This document shows, piece by piece, positions 51,229 to 59,662 of a stretch of DNA of 64,000 nucleotides. The notes beneath the pieces were generated by a model. The model worked only from the letters and a program-made list of their open reading frames with translations. It was not told the DNA's origin and ran no database searches. The translations under genes were made by a program, and so were the position numbers. Positions within the stretch are counted from its first letter, which is position 1. Each line of letters opens with the position of its first letter. This stretch comes from Fibrobacter sp. UWB2 (GTDB lineage Bacteria > Fibrobacterota > Fibrobacteria > Fibrobacterales > Fibrobacteraceae). The stretch spans positions 682,001 to 746,000 of the forward strand of contig NZ_MWQK01000001.1 in assembly GCF_002210425.1 (NCBI RefSeq), read 5' to 3'.

Positions 51229-52458
51229 ATGGATTTTAATACGACTTTATTGCATCATAATTTTGAAAGTGAACGAAGTACCGGCTCTACGCTTACCCCT
51301 ATTTATCAAGTCAGTGCATTTTCGCAAGAATCCGCAGAGAAACTCGAAGCTGTTTTTAACAATAGGGCTCCGGGTTTTGCATATACGCGCATTGGAAACC
51401 CCACGACAGATTCTTTCGAAAGGCGCATTGCATCTCTTGAAAAGGGCATTGGCGCCATAGCCTGCTCGTCGGGCATGGCTGCCGTGACGATGTCGCTCTT
51501 GAACATTTTGCAGTCCGGCGACGAAGTTATTGCAAGTACGGCATTGTTTGGCGGCACGATCGACTTGTTCCACGATTTGGAAGCATTCGGCATTAAAACC
51601 CGTTACGTCACAGAAGTTACCGCTGAGAGCGTTCGTTCGCAATTGAGCGATAAGACCAAGGCAGTTTTTACAGAACTTATCGGCAACCCGAAACTCAATG
51701 TCGTTGATATTCAAAGCGTTGCAGATGTCGCACACGAAGCAGGCGTCCCGCTGATTGTCGACAGCACGACGGCAACTCCTTACCTTGTTCATCCTTTTGA
51801 CTTTGGCGCAGATATCGTTGTCCACTCCTCTTCCAAGTACATCAACGGAAACGGCAGTGCCATCAGCGGCATCATCGTCGATAGCGGAAAATTCAAGTGG
51901 GATTACACCAAATACAAGGGCTTGGAAGAATACAAGCGCTTTAGCAAGTTTGCGTACCTCGCAAAGCTCCGCAACGGCGTCTGGCGCAATATTGGTTGTT
52001 GTCTCGCACCCGCGACCGCATTCCTGAACTCGCTCGGGCTTGAAACTCTCGGACTCCGCATGGAACGCCTTTGCGATAACGCACTGCAGCTCGCTGAATT
52101 TTTGCAGGGTTTCGAAGGCATCAAGGTCAACTACCCCGCATTGAAGGGCAATCCCTATTACGATCTCGTTCAAAAGCAGTTTAACGGCAAGGGCGGCGCC
52201 ATCATCTCGATTGACGCAGGCTCCAAGGAAAAGGCTTTCAAGCTCATCAACAACTTGAAATACGCTACAATTGCCACCAACATTGGCGACTTGCGCACAC
52301 TCGTCATCCACCCGGATAGCACGATTTTCACGCACAGTACCAAACTGCAAAAAAAAAACGCAGGCGTTTTCGAAGGTTCCATCCGCATCAGCGTAGGTAT
52401 TGAAGATATTGCCGATCTCAAGGAAGATTTTGAACAAGCTATAAAGCAAATTTCGTAG
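51229..52458 (+). CDS. Cys/Met-metabolism PLP enzyme, MetY/MetB-like
   Basis: 409 residues. YTRIGNPTTDSFE near residue 62, CSSGMAAV, and the PLP Lys in HSSSKYINGNGSAISG. It belongs to the gamma-synthase family; the exact reaction (O-acetylhomoserine or O-acetylserine sulfhydrylation) is uncertain. It lies next to TusA, ThiS-like, E1 and JAMM genes. In Wolinella a MetY works with a thiocarboxylated carrier protein to make homocysteine, and this set is similar. Confidence 0.85.
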   Translation: MDFNTTLLHHNFESERSTGSTLTPIYQVSAFSQESAEKLEAVFNNRAPGFAYTRIGNPTTDSFERRIASLEKGIGAIACSSGMAAVTMSLLNILQSGDEVIASTALFGGTIDLFHDLEAFGIKTRYVTEVTAESVRSQLSDKTKAVFTELIGNPKLNVVDIQSVADVAHEAGVPLIVDSTTATPYLVHPFDFGADIVVHSSSKYINGNGSAISGIIVDSGKFKWDYTKYKGLEEYKRFSKFAYLAKLRNGVWRNIGCCLAPATAFLNSLGLETLGLRMERLCDNALQLAEFLQGFEGIKVNYPALKGNPYYDLVQKQFNGKGGAIISIDAGSKEKAFKLINNLKYATIATNIGDLRTLVIHPDSTIFTHSTKLQKKNAGVFEGSIRISVGIEDIADLKEDFEQAIKQIS

Positions 52459-52476
52459 AAGGACAGCCCCCAAAAG

Positions 52477-52514
52477 GTGTCATTCTGAGCGAAGCGCAGC
52501 GTAGTCGAAGAATC
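52477..52514 (+). repeat. dispersed intergenic repeat
   Basis: GTGTCATTCTGAGCGAAGC...GTCGAAGAATCC, a widely distributed bacterial intergenic palindrome-like element, starting 19 bases after a stop codon. Confidence 0.65.
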
Positions 52515-52524
52515 CGCGAGTAAC

Positions 52525-52593
52525 CTATAAAAAATTTTAATAACTCAGCATAAAAATTAAGTATTGGACAAGTTAAAAAACGCGTTCTATATT
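52525..52593 (+). promoter_or_regulatory. sulfur-regulon promoter 6 (TusA-carrier-E1 operon)
   Basis: CTATAAAAAATTTTAATAA from 52525, TTGGAC at 52564-52569, 18 bases, TATATT at 52588-52593. Confidence 0.75.
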
Positions 52594-52624
52594 TAGCATC
52601 AAAATTAAAGTACGGAGATAAAAA

Positions 52625-52873
52625 ATGTCAGAAGAAATTAAAGTAGACGATACCGTCGACGTCACCGACGTCAAATGCCCCACTACATTTGTCAAGGCTA
52701 AAGTCGCTATCGAAGAACTTGACGAAGGTCAGATTCTCGCGATCCGCCTGAACGACGGCGAACCGGTGCAGAATGTGCCGCGCAGCCTCAAGGAAGAAGG
52801 TCACGAAATTCTCAAGCTCAACGACAATCAGGACGGAACCTTTACGCTCTTTGTGAAAAAAGTCGGGGATTAA
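52625..52873 (+). CDS. TusA/SirA-family sulfur-transfer protein
   Basis: 82 residues with the TusA signature VTDVKCPTTFVKAKVAIEEL, Cys 18 and Pro 19 being the sulfur-accepting pair. It ends TLFVKKVG. Carries a persulfide between a cysteine desulfurase or rhodanese and the next acceptor. GTACGGAGATA is the ribosome site. A palindromic repeat begins right after the stop codon. Confidence 0.9.
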   Translation: MSEEIKVDDTVDVTDVKCPTTFVKAKVAIEELDEGQILAIRLNDGEPVQNVPRSLKEEGHEILKLNDNQDGTFTLFVKKVGD

Positions 52874-52903
52874 GGAGATTCCCGCTCGGAGGCGGGAATG
52901 ACA
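52874..52903 (+). repeat. palindromic intergenic repeat
   Basis: GGAGATTCCCGC-TCGGAG-GCGGGAATGACA. Compared with the copy at 54034 it has C-G instead of G-C at the base of the loop, a compensated change. Confidence 0.8.
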
Positions 52904-52940
52904 AAATCAAAAAAATTTCAACCCATAAGGAATTTCAAAC

Positions 52941-53147
52941 ATGATTATTACCGTAGCTGGAAACAAGAAAGAAGTTAAAGACGGCCTCACCGTCGCAGAA
53001 CTCATTGAACAAGAAAAGGTCGAAACGCCGCAGTATGTGACCGTTTCCCTGAACGATGAATTTGTCGAAAACGACAATTTCGCAACGACTGCTCTCAAGG
53101 ACGGCGACAACGTCGAATTCCTCTACTTCATGGGAGGTGGTCAGTAA
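52941..53147 (+). CDS. ThiS/MoaD-like sulfur carrier with masked C-terminus
   Basis: 68 residues with a ubiquitin-like fold pattern (IITVAGNKKEV, LTVAELIE, VTVSLNDEF, LKDGDNVEFLYF). It ends GGGQ, so the di-Gly is capped by one Gln that must be removed before adenylation. Similar caps occur on HcyS and QbsE, which use a JAMM peptidase. Start from AAGGAATTTC upstream. Its last base is the first base of the E1 ATG. Confidence 0.88.
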   Translation: MIITVAGNKKEVKDGLTVAELIEQEKVETPQYVTVSLNDEFVENDNFATTALKDGDNVEFLYFMGGGQ

Positions 53148-53956
53148 TGGCTTTTACTAACGAACAACTCGAACGCTATTCCCGCCACATCATCCTCAAG
53201 GAAGTGGGCGCAAAGGGCCAGAAGAAGCTTTTGAACGCCAAGGTGCTTGTCATTGGCGCAGGTGGCCTCGGTGCTCCTGTCGCTATGTACCTCGCCGCCG
53301 CAGGCGTTGGCACCATCGGCATTGCCGATGCAGACGTCGTTGACCTTTCCAATTTGCAGCGCCAAATTATCCACGCGACAAAGGACGTGGGCAAGCCCAA
53401 GGTGCAGTCTGCCAAGGAAACGATGGAAGCGATGAACCCGGATGTCAAGGTGATTACGTACCACACGTTCGTCACTAGCGAAAACATCATGGACCTCATC
53501 AAGGATTACGATTTTATCATTGATGGAACCGACAACTTCCCGGCAAAGTTCCTCATCAACGACGCTTGCGTCATGGCAAAAAAGCCGTTCTCTCACGCGG
53601 GCATTATCCGCTTCCAGGGGCAGCTCATGACGTACGTTCCAGGTCAAGGTCCGTGCTACCGCTGCGTCTTCAAGGACCCCCCTCCGAAAGATGCCGTGCC
53701 GACTTGCAAGCAAGCAGGCGTGATCGGCGCTATGGGCGGTGTGATTGGTAGCCTCCAGGCAATGGAAGCCGTCAAGTACATTCTCGGTGTCGGCAATTTG
53801 CTCACGGGCTACTTGCTCACCTACAATGCGCTCACGATGGAATTCCGCAAGATCAAGCTCCCGACGCATACGAAGGATTGCGCAGTCTGCGGTGACCACC
53901 CGACGATCGACCATCTGATCGACTACGAACAAGCCGTCTGCGAGATGAAGCACTAA
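53147..53956 (+). CDS. MoeB/ThiF/HesA-type E1 adenylating enzyme
   Basis: 269 residues. ATP loop VIGAGGLGAPV (35-45), DLSNLQRQ, DGTDNFPAKFLIND. Catalytic Cys likely in VPTCKQAGV. Zinc Cys pairs CYRC and CAVC. It activates the C-terminal Gly of the carrier encoded one base upstream and allows thiocarboxylate formation. Confidence 0.92.
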   Translation: MAFTNEQLERYSRHIILKEVGAKGQKKLLNAKVLVIGAGGLGAPVAMYLAAAGVGTIGIADADVVDLSNLQRQIIHATKDVGKPKVQSAKETMEAMNPDVKVITYHTFVTSENIMDLIKDYDFIIDGTDNFPAKFLINDACVMAKKPFSHAGIIRFQGQLMTYVPGQGPCYRCVFKDPPPKDAVPTCKQAGVIGAMGGVIGSLQAMEAVKYILGVGNLLTGYLLTYNALTMEFRKIKLPTHTKDCAVCGDHPTIDHLIDYEQAVCEMKH

Positions 53957-53960
53957 GCGA

Positions 53961-54063
53961 GTCGGAAGTAGGAAGTAGACGGTAGGAAGTGTCATGCCCG
54001 ATTTAATCGGGCATCTCCCTTTCAACACAAGAAGGAGATTCCCGGTCGGAGCCGGGAATGACA
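53961..54063 (+). repeat. mosaic of three dispersed repeats
   Basis: A period-7 stretch (GTCGGAA, GTAGGAA, GTAGACG, GTAGGAA) at 53961-53990, a palindrome ATGCCCGATT/AATCGGGCAT at 53994-54014, and GGAGATTCCCGG-TCGGAG-CCGGGAATGACA at 54034-54063. Together they fill the gap between the E1 and JAMM genes. Confidence 0.75.
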
Positions 54064-54164
54064 AACAAGGCGAATGTTGCGACAAAACGCTTGAGTTTTG
54101 GCATAGCTGAGCCGCAAAATCAAGCCACGAAGTGGAATGACAAGCAACAAAAAAAGGAATTTCA

Positions 54165-54575
54165 ATGATTACAATTTCAAAAGATGATTATCAAAAAATC
54201 CTGGAGCATGCCCAGAAGAACCTCCCCGAAGAGGCTTGCGGGCTGATAGCCGGGAAAATTGAGGGGAACGACAAGCATATTGAAAAGGTTTACCTGCTCA
54301 CGAACATAGACCATTCCAATGAGCACTTTTCGCTTGACCCCAAAGAACACTTAGCCGCCATCAAGGACATGCGCCAAAACGGCCTATCCCCGCTTGGCAA
54401 CTGGCATTCCCACCCCGAGTCCCCGTCGCGCCCGTCGCAAGAAGACAAGCGCCTCGCTTTCGACAGCAAGGCTAGCTACTTGATTCTTTCGCTGATGGAT
54501 CGTGAAAATCCGGTGCTCAATTCGTTCCATATCGAAGGCGACAATGCCTCGAACGAAGGCTTGGTAATCGGGTAA
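54165..54575 (+). CDS. JAMM/Mov34 metallopeptidase 1
   Basis: 136 residues. Zinc site H81-x-H83-P with S91 and D94 (WHSHPESPSRPSQEDK) and an upstream Glu at 22 or 23 (EEACG). Full JAMM set. Predicted to trim a sulfur-carrier protein or to release an amino acid from its thiocarboxylate adduct. AAAGGAATTTC supports the ATG. A terminator follows, before the second JAMM gene. Confidence 0.88.
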   Translation: MITISKDDYQKILEHAQKNLPEEACGLIAGKIEGNDKHIEKVYLLTNIDHSNEHFSLDPKEHLAAIKDMRQNGLSPLGNWHSHPESPSRPSQEDKRLAFDSKASYLILSLMDRENPVLNSFHIEGDNASNEGLVIG

Positions 54576-54592
54576 AGGTCTCCGTACAAACG

Positions 54593-54639
54593 GCGCCCCT
54601 GGGATCCTTCTGAAATTCCGATTCCGGGGGCGCTTTTTT
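54593..54639 (+). terminator. intrinsic terminator between the JAMM genes
   Basis: GCGCCCC, long loop, GGGGCGC, then six T residues. It separates JAMM 1 from JAMM 2. Confidence 0.75.
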
Positions 54640-54654
54640 ATAGGGGAAATTTTA

Positions 54655-55062
54655 ATGATGGCCAAATATAGTAAAAACATTTATGAACAAATGGTTTTAG
54701 CAGCCAAAAAAGCATATCCGAACGAATGCTGTGGCATTTTGGTGGGTAAAAAGTCCGAACAGAGCGAAACCGAAGTGACCGAAATTCGCGAAGCCGAGAA
54801 CCAGTTTCAAGGGCAAAAAGCAGTCCACTTCAAAATAGACCCGCTATATCTTTACCACTTGGAACAAGAACTTGATCCGCGCGGTCTTGAAATTGTCGGC
54901 ATTTACCATTCGCACCCCGACTGCCCCGCCATTCTCTCCAAAGAAGACGAAAAATACATGGTCCCCGGCCTCGAATACGTCATCATGTCCGTACAAAACG
55001 GCGAAGTCGTGGATGTGAAAAGCTACAAGAAGGCGATGCCGCCACTCAATAGGAATAACTAA
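54655..55062 (+). CDS. JAMM/Mov34 metallopeptidase 2
   Basis: 135 residues (start at 54655 or the next codon; TAGGGGAAA upstream). E24, H85-x-H87-P, S95 and D98 form the JAMM site (YHSHPDCPAILSKED). Clearly distinct from JAMM 1, so the two probably serve different carriers, possibly the free 68-residue one and the fused one. A heptamer repeat starts at its stop codon. Confidence 0.88.
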   Translation: MMAKYSKNIYEQMVLAAKKAYPNECCGILVGKKSEQSETEVTEIREAENQFQGQKAVHFKIDPLYLYHLEQELDPRGLEIVGIYHSHPDCPAILSKEDEKYMVPGLEYVIMSVQNGEVVDVKSYKKAMPPLNRNN

Positions 55063-55120
55063 TGACTATTGACCAATGACTAATAACCATAAACTATTGA
55101 CCACAGACCAACAGCTATCT
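55060..55120 (+). repeat. period-7 degenerate repeat
   Basis: TAATGAC, TATTGAC, CAATGAC, TAATAAC, CATAAAC, TATTGAC, CACAGAC, starting with the stop codon itself. Confidence 0.75.
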
Positions 55121-55121
55121 G

Positions 55122-55190
55122 TTATAGAAAAAATCAATAAGTCCGCATAAAAATTAAGTATTGGACAAACGCGTTTTTACGTTCTATATT
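55122..55190 (+). promoter_or_regulatory. sulfur-regulon promoter 7 (carrier-E1-rhodanese)
   Basis: TTATAGAAAAAATCAATAA from 55122, TTGGAC at 55161-55166, 18 bases, TATATT at 55185-55190. The 70-base leader has two GTACGGA sequences. Confidence 0.75.
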
Positions 55191-55266
55191 TCAGCACGAA
55201 AAAATCCTACAACTATTGTGGGAAAATTTGTACGGAACAACCACTTTTTAATGTACGGAGAAAAAA

Positions 55267-56745
55267 GTGAGAATTTATATATCAGCAACCCTTAGGAATT
55301 TCTTCGGGAAAAACGCGCAAGTCAGCGTCCCCGAAAACACGGTTAGAAAGGCTCTCGCCAATTTAATAAGTACTTATCCAGAAGGAGAAAAAGTCCTTTT
55401 TGATGAAAACAACAAGCTCAGAAGTTTCATCAAGATCTACCTCAACGGCAAGAATTTAAACGTCGAAACACTCTGGGACGCCACACTTGAAGACGATTCC
55501 GAGATTCTGCTTTTGCCCGCCATCGCAGGTGGCGCACCGATTGAAGAATCGCAAAGCAAACACGTCGAAAGCTTGATTTCTGACGAAAGACGCAAGGAAG
55601 TCGCTTTTGACGATAGCGAAATTGAACGCTTCGGCAAGCACCTGATGCTCAAAGACATCGGCGTCAAGGGCCAAAAGCGCATCAAGGCCGCAAAAGTCGT
55701 CGTCATTGGCGTTGGCGCACTCGGCTCTCCGGTGATCCAGTATCTCGCCGCCGCAGGCGTTGGCACCATCAAGGCCATCGACTTCGACGAAGTCTCGCTC
55801 GAAAACTTGCAAAGCCAGGTATTGCACGGCACACGCGACATCAAGCGTCCGAAGGTCGCCTCAGCAAAGGACAAAGTCAAAAACATCAACAAGAATATCG
55901 TCTTTGAAGCCGTCAAGGAACAGCTCGACGCATCGAACATCGAAGCCGAAATTGAAGGCTACGATCTCGTTATTGACTGCACGGACAACTACAAGGCTCG
56001 CTACCTGATCAACGACGCTTGCGCTCTGCACGGCATTCCGCTTGTGTTCGGCGCGATTTACCAGTTCGAAGGCCAAGTCGGCATTTTCAACTTGGATGGC
56101 GGTCCATGCTTGCGTTGCCAATACCCATCCCCTCCGCCGGCAGGGCTCATCCCCTCCTGTGCCGAAGGCGGTGCCATCAGCCCGCTCCCGGGAATCATCG
56201 GCAGCATCCAAGCAAACGAAGCGCTCAAGCTCATCTTGGGAATCGGTGAACACCTGAACGGCAAAATTCTCCACGTGGATAGTTTGTACTTATCTTCGAG
56301 AATTTTCAAGGTCGAACGCGATTGCCATTGCCCGATTTGCGGAATCAATCCGACAATCACAAACGTCGAAGATATCGACTACGAAGACCTTTGCGGATTG
56401 AAGACCACAAACGAAACGCCTGTGGAAGGATTCACGCCCGAAGAACTAGCCAAGCGCATCGACAACGGCGACGACATCACAATTGTTGACGTCCGCGAAC
56501 CGCACGAACGCGCCATTTTGCGATTCCCGAACGCCATCGTGATTCCTATCGGACAGCTCGTTCGCAGACAAAAGGAACTCGATCCAAATAAGGATACGAT
56601 TTTCATTTGTAAACAAGGCAAGCGTAGCGAACTTGCCATCAACACCTTGCGCGAAGCGGGTTACACCGGTCCTTTGTACAACTTAAAGGGCGGTATTGAT
56701 GCGATGAAGGACATTATGTTCTCACACGAAGGCGCTTGGTTATAA
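55267..56745 (+). CDS. sulfur carrier - E1 - rhodanese fusion
   Basis: 492 residues from GTG 55267 (TACGGAG upstream). Residues 1-89 are a MoaD/CysO-like carrier ending IAGG (Gly 88, Gly 89) followed by APIEES. Residues about 115-370 are a MoeB-type E1 (VIGVGALGSPV, DCTDNYKARYLIND, zinc pairs CLRC and CPIC). Residues about 385-492 are a rhodanese (TIVDVREPHERA, active Cys 448 in FICKQGKRS). Carrier, activator and sulfur donor are thus on one chain. The di-Gly is internal, so activation needs cleavage after Gly 89, plausibly by a neighbouring JAMM. Confidence 0.9.
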   Translation: MRIYISATLRNFFGKNAQVSVPENTVRKALANLISTYPEGEKVLFDENNKLRSFIKIYLNGKNLNVETLWDATLEDDSEILLLPAIAGGAPIEESQSKHVESLISDERRKEVAFDDSEIERFGKHLMLKDIGVKGQKRIKAAKVVVIGVGALGSPVIQYLAAAGVGTIKAIDFDEVSLENLQSQVLHGTRDIKRPKVASAKDKVKNINKNIVFEAVKEQLDASNIEAEIEGYDLVIDCTDNYKARYLINDACALHGIPLVFGAIYQFEGQVGIFNLDGGPCLRCQYPSPPPAGLIPSCAEGGAISPLPGIIGSIQANEALKLILGIGEHLNGKILHVDSLYLSSRIFKVERDCHCPICGINPTITNVEDIDYEDLCGLKTTNETPVEGFTPEELAKRIDNGDDITIVDVREPHERAILRFPNAIVIPIGQLVRRQKELDPNKDTIFICKQGKRSELAINTLREAGYTGPLYNLKGGIDAMKDIMFSHEGAWL

Positions 56746-56900
56746 CGTAGGGCATTAAATAGGGGAAAGCTATGTCAAAAAAATTTTTCGTCAAGGGCAG
56801 ATTCTCGTAACAACAAAATAAGCTTATTATTTTCTAACATTCACACATAAATACTAGGAAAATAGTTTTAAACACAACTAACAATAAGAGGTAAACCATT

Positions 56901-57863
56901 ATGGCAAATGAAGCAGAAAAGAACACGGGCCTTAACGCCCTCGGCGCCAAGGCCGCTTACAACCTGGCGAACGTCACCAAGACCAAGCCGCAATTTGGCG
57001 CGCTCACGCCCAAGTGGCTCACCAAGTTCCTTGAATTCAAGGGTCTCGAAACAGGTCTTTTCCGTGTGAACAAGGTCGTCGAAGGCCAGACACCGCTCGA
57101 CGTTCTTTGCAGCGCTACCAAGAAGTCCGATATCATCCCGGAAGGCTACGTCGAATACGAAACCGAACCGCGCGAATACAAGCTCAATTCCATCTCCACG
57201 ATCATCAACGTCAACACCGCTATCGAAGACGTTTACAGCTCCCCGTATGATCAGGTTCAGGAACAGCTCGGTCTCGCTATCGAATCTCTCCGCGAACGTC
57301 AGGAAAGCCAGCTCATCAACAACGATGACTACGGCCTCTTGAAAAACATCGCTGACTCTCAGCGCATCCAGCCGCTCCGTGCCGATGGCCGCCCGACTCC
57401 GGACGATCTCGATGAACTCATTTCGAAGGTTTGGAAGGAACCGTCCTTCTTCCTCGCCCACCCGCGTGCTATTGCCGCTTTCGCCCGTGAATGCACCCGC
57501 CGTGGCGTGCCGCCTGTCGTTGTAGACCTCGCCGGTAGCAGATTCCTCACCTGGCGCGGCATTCCTCTCGTTCCGACCGACAAGCTCCTTGTCGATGGCG
57601 TGAAGAACCCGAAGTCTCAGGGTGGCAAGACCAACATTCTCCTCGTCCGTACTGGCGAAGCCAAGCGCGGCGTTATCGGTCTCTTCCAGGCCGGTCTCAA
57701 GAACGAACACTCCCGTGGCCTCTCTGTGCGTTTCCGCGGTATCGACAACAAGGGCGTTGCATCTTACCTCTTGTCTCTGTACTGCTCTGCCGCAATTCTC
57801 GCAGACGACGCTATCGCCGTGTTAGAAGATGTCGAGGTTGGCGAATACTATGACTACGAATAA
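56901..57863 (+). CDS. family 2A encapsulin shell protein
   Basis: 320 residues. It resembles SrpI-type family 2A encapsulins: LGAKAAYNLANVTKTKPQ at the start, LTKFLEFKGLETGLFRVNKV, YELNSIS-type strands, SPYDQVQEQLGLAIESLRERQE and a C-terminal LLSLYCSAAILADDAIAVLEDVE. HK97-fold shells of this family enclose cysteine desulfurase. The next gene encodes exactly that enzyme. AGAGGTAAACC precedes the ATG. It lacks the sulfur-regulon promoter; the 155-base gap before it holds only a 12-codon frame (56772-56810). Confidence 0.88.
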   Translation: MANEAEKNTGLNALGAKAAYNLANVTKTKPQFGALTPKWLTKFLEFKGLETGLFRVNKVVEGQTPLDVLCSATKKSDIIPEGYVEYETEPREYKLNSISTIINVNTAIEDVYSSPYDQVQEQLGLAIESLRERQESQLINNDDYGLLKNIADSQRIQPLRADGRPTPDDLDELISKVWKEPSFFLAHPRAIAAFARECTRRGVPPVVVDLAGSRFLTWRGIPLVPTDKLLVDGVKNPKSQGGKTNILLVRTGEAKRGVIGLFQAGLKNEHSRGLSVRFRGIDNKGVASYLLSLYCSAAILADDAIAVLEDVEVGEYYDYE

Positions 57864-59592
57864 TCCAGAAACCAGATCGCTGGAAGAACTCGCCGGAGTT
57901 CCCAATGCGGCTGAACTGGAGCAATTGGCAAATGCGTATTTTCCGGATTTGACGGATAGCGCATATGCAGCAACCCCCGCCGCTCCCGAAGCGCAGAATG
58001 CATCTGCCGCTCAGGGCGTCAGTGCAGCTCAGGGTGCCGCAGCCATCAGCCAGACTCCAGCCTTCGACTGGGAACACCCCTTTGCGACCTATGGCGACCA
58101 GCCGACATCCTCGGCTCCGTTTGCCTATGGCGGAAGTTCTACAGACACCTGGCTCAACACGGTTGAAGCTCCTGCGGTTCCCGAATCGCAGTTTGCATCG
58201 CAGCTGAGCGATATTCCGACAGCCCCCGCACCGGCTCAGGGTTACTCCCCGAAGGTCGTGTCCAAGACGCAGGCTGCCGAAGCTAGCCGCCAGATCGATG
58301 CACCGACTTCTCTCGGTGGCGATTCCGTGAAGACGGGTTCTGCAAACAGCGGCGCAAATTCTCGCAACGATTCCATCCGCATCGGTTCCAAGACGCTTGC
58401 CCAGATCCGTTCTGACTTCCCGATTCTTTCGAAGCAGATCAACGGCCATCCGCTCGTTTGGCTCGATAACGGTGCAACGACGCAGCGCCCGCAGGTCGTC
58501 ATTGACCGCCTCAAGTACTACTACGAAAACGAAAACTCCAACGTGCACCGTGGCGCACACACACTCGCGGCCGCATCGACTGACGCCTACGAAAACGCAC
58601 GCAACATTGTTCGTGACTTTATCGGCGCTCCGTCTTCTCAGGAAGTTGTTTTCGTTCGCGGTACGACCGAAGCCATTAACTTGGTTGCAAACGCCTACGT
58701 GAAGCCGACGCTCCAGCCGGGTGACGAAATCATCGTCTCCATTTTGGAACACCACGCCAACATCGTGCCGTGGCAGCTCATTGCCGAAGAAACTGGCGCG
58801 ATTATCAAGGTGATTCCGTGCGATTCTACCGGTCAGCTCAAGCTCCATGATTACGAAGCTTTGTTCACGAAGCGCACCAAGTTCGTTTCCGTGACGCATG
58901 TTTCAAACGTGCTCGGCACTGTGACCCCGATTGAAGAACTCATTGCCATTGCTCATAGACACGGCGTGAGAATCCTCATTGACGGTGCTCAGTCCATCGC
59001 TCACATCCCGGTAAACGTTGCAGCCCTCGACGCAGACTTCTTCGTGTTCTCTGGACACAAGGTGTTCGCTCCGACCGGCATCGGCGTTGTCTATGGCAAG
59101 AAGGAATTGCTCGAAGCGGCAAGACCTTACCATGGCGGCGGCAACATGATTGCGGACGTAACGTTTGAACGCACAATTTACAACGGAATTCCGAACAAGT
59201 TCGAAGCTGGTACCGGAAGCATCGCCGACGCTGTTGGCTTGGGTGCAGCTCTCCAGTACCTCTCCGAAATCGGGATGCCGTGCGTATTCCGCTGGGAACA
59301 TGAACTGTTGCAGTACGGCCTCAAGGAATTGAAGACTGTCAAGGGAATTCACCTTGTAGGAACCGCACTCAACAAGGCTTCTGCGCTTGCCTTCAAGCTC
59401 GACGGTTATTCCGACGAAGAAGTGGGCAAGAGACTCGACGCATACGGCGTTGCCGTTCGCACCGGGCATCACTGCGCTCAGCCAATTCTCCGCCATTTCG
59501 GCTACGAAAGTACCGTGCGACCCACTCTCGCATTGTACAACTCACCGGATGACATCGACGCCCTCGTAAGAGCGTTGAAGACATTCGCGTAA
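57850..59592 (+). CDS. encapsulated cysteine desulfurase (SufS-like) with disordered cargo-loading N-terminus
   Basis: 580 residues from ATG 57850, overlapping the shell gene by 14 bases; an ATG 21 bases earlier in frame is possible. Residues 1-180 are low-complexity Ala/Pro/Ser with a short amphipathic motif (VPNAAELEQLANAYFPDL), the type of sequence that docks cargo in family 2A shells. The rest is a SufS-type desulfurase: PLP Lys in FSGHKVFAPTG, active Cys 542 in RTGHHCAQP. Releases sulfur from cysteine as a persulfide inside the shell. Confidence 0.92.
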   Translation: MTTNNPETRSLEELAGVPNAAELEQLANAYFPDLTDSAYAATPAAPEAQNASAAQGVSAAQGAAAISQTPAFDWEHPFATYGDQPTSSAPFAYGGSSTDTWLNTVEAPAVPESQFASQLSDIPTAPAPAQGYSPKVVSKTQAAEASRQIDAPTSLGGDSVKTGSANSGANSRNDSIRIGSKTLAQIRSDFPILSKQINGHPLVWLDNGATTQRPQVVIDRLKYYYENENSNVHRGAHTLAAASTDAYENARNIVRDFIGAPSSQEVVFVRGTTEAINLVANAYVKPTLQPGDEIIVSILEHHANIVPWQLIAEETGAIIKVIPCDSTGQLKLHDYEALFTKRTKFVSVTHVSNVLGTVTPIEELIAIAHRHGVRILIDGAQSIAHIPVNVAALDADFFVFSGHKVFAPTGIGVVYGKKELLEAARPYHGGGNMIADVTFERTIYNGIPNKFEAGTGSIADAVGLGAALQYLSEIGMPCVFRWEHELLQYGLKELKTVKGIHLVGTALNKASALAFKLDGYSDEEVGKRLDAYGVAVRTGHHCAQPILRHFGYESTVRPTLALYNSPDDIDALVRALKTFA

Positions 59593-59598
59593 AACATA

Positions 59599-59645
59599 AA
59601 GTGGTTGGCGGCATCGTGTGCTCGCCGCCAGCCACTTATTTCTTT
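59599..59645 (+). terminator. strong hairpin terminator
   Basis: A 14-bp stem AAGTGGTTGGCGGC / GCCGCCAGCCACTT (one G-U), then TATTTCTTT. Lies between the desulfurase and serine acetyltransferase genes. Confidence 0.8.
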
Positions 59646-59662
59646 AATAATCAAACACCCTT

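Noticed and set aside
56772-56810. 12-codon frame (MSKKFFVKGRFS) after the carrier fusion
   Set aside because: It has a fair ribosome site (AGGGGAAA) but no conservation evidence; could be a remnant or chance.
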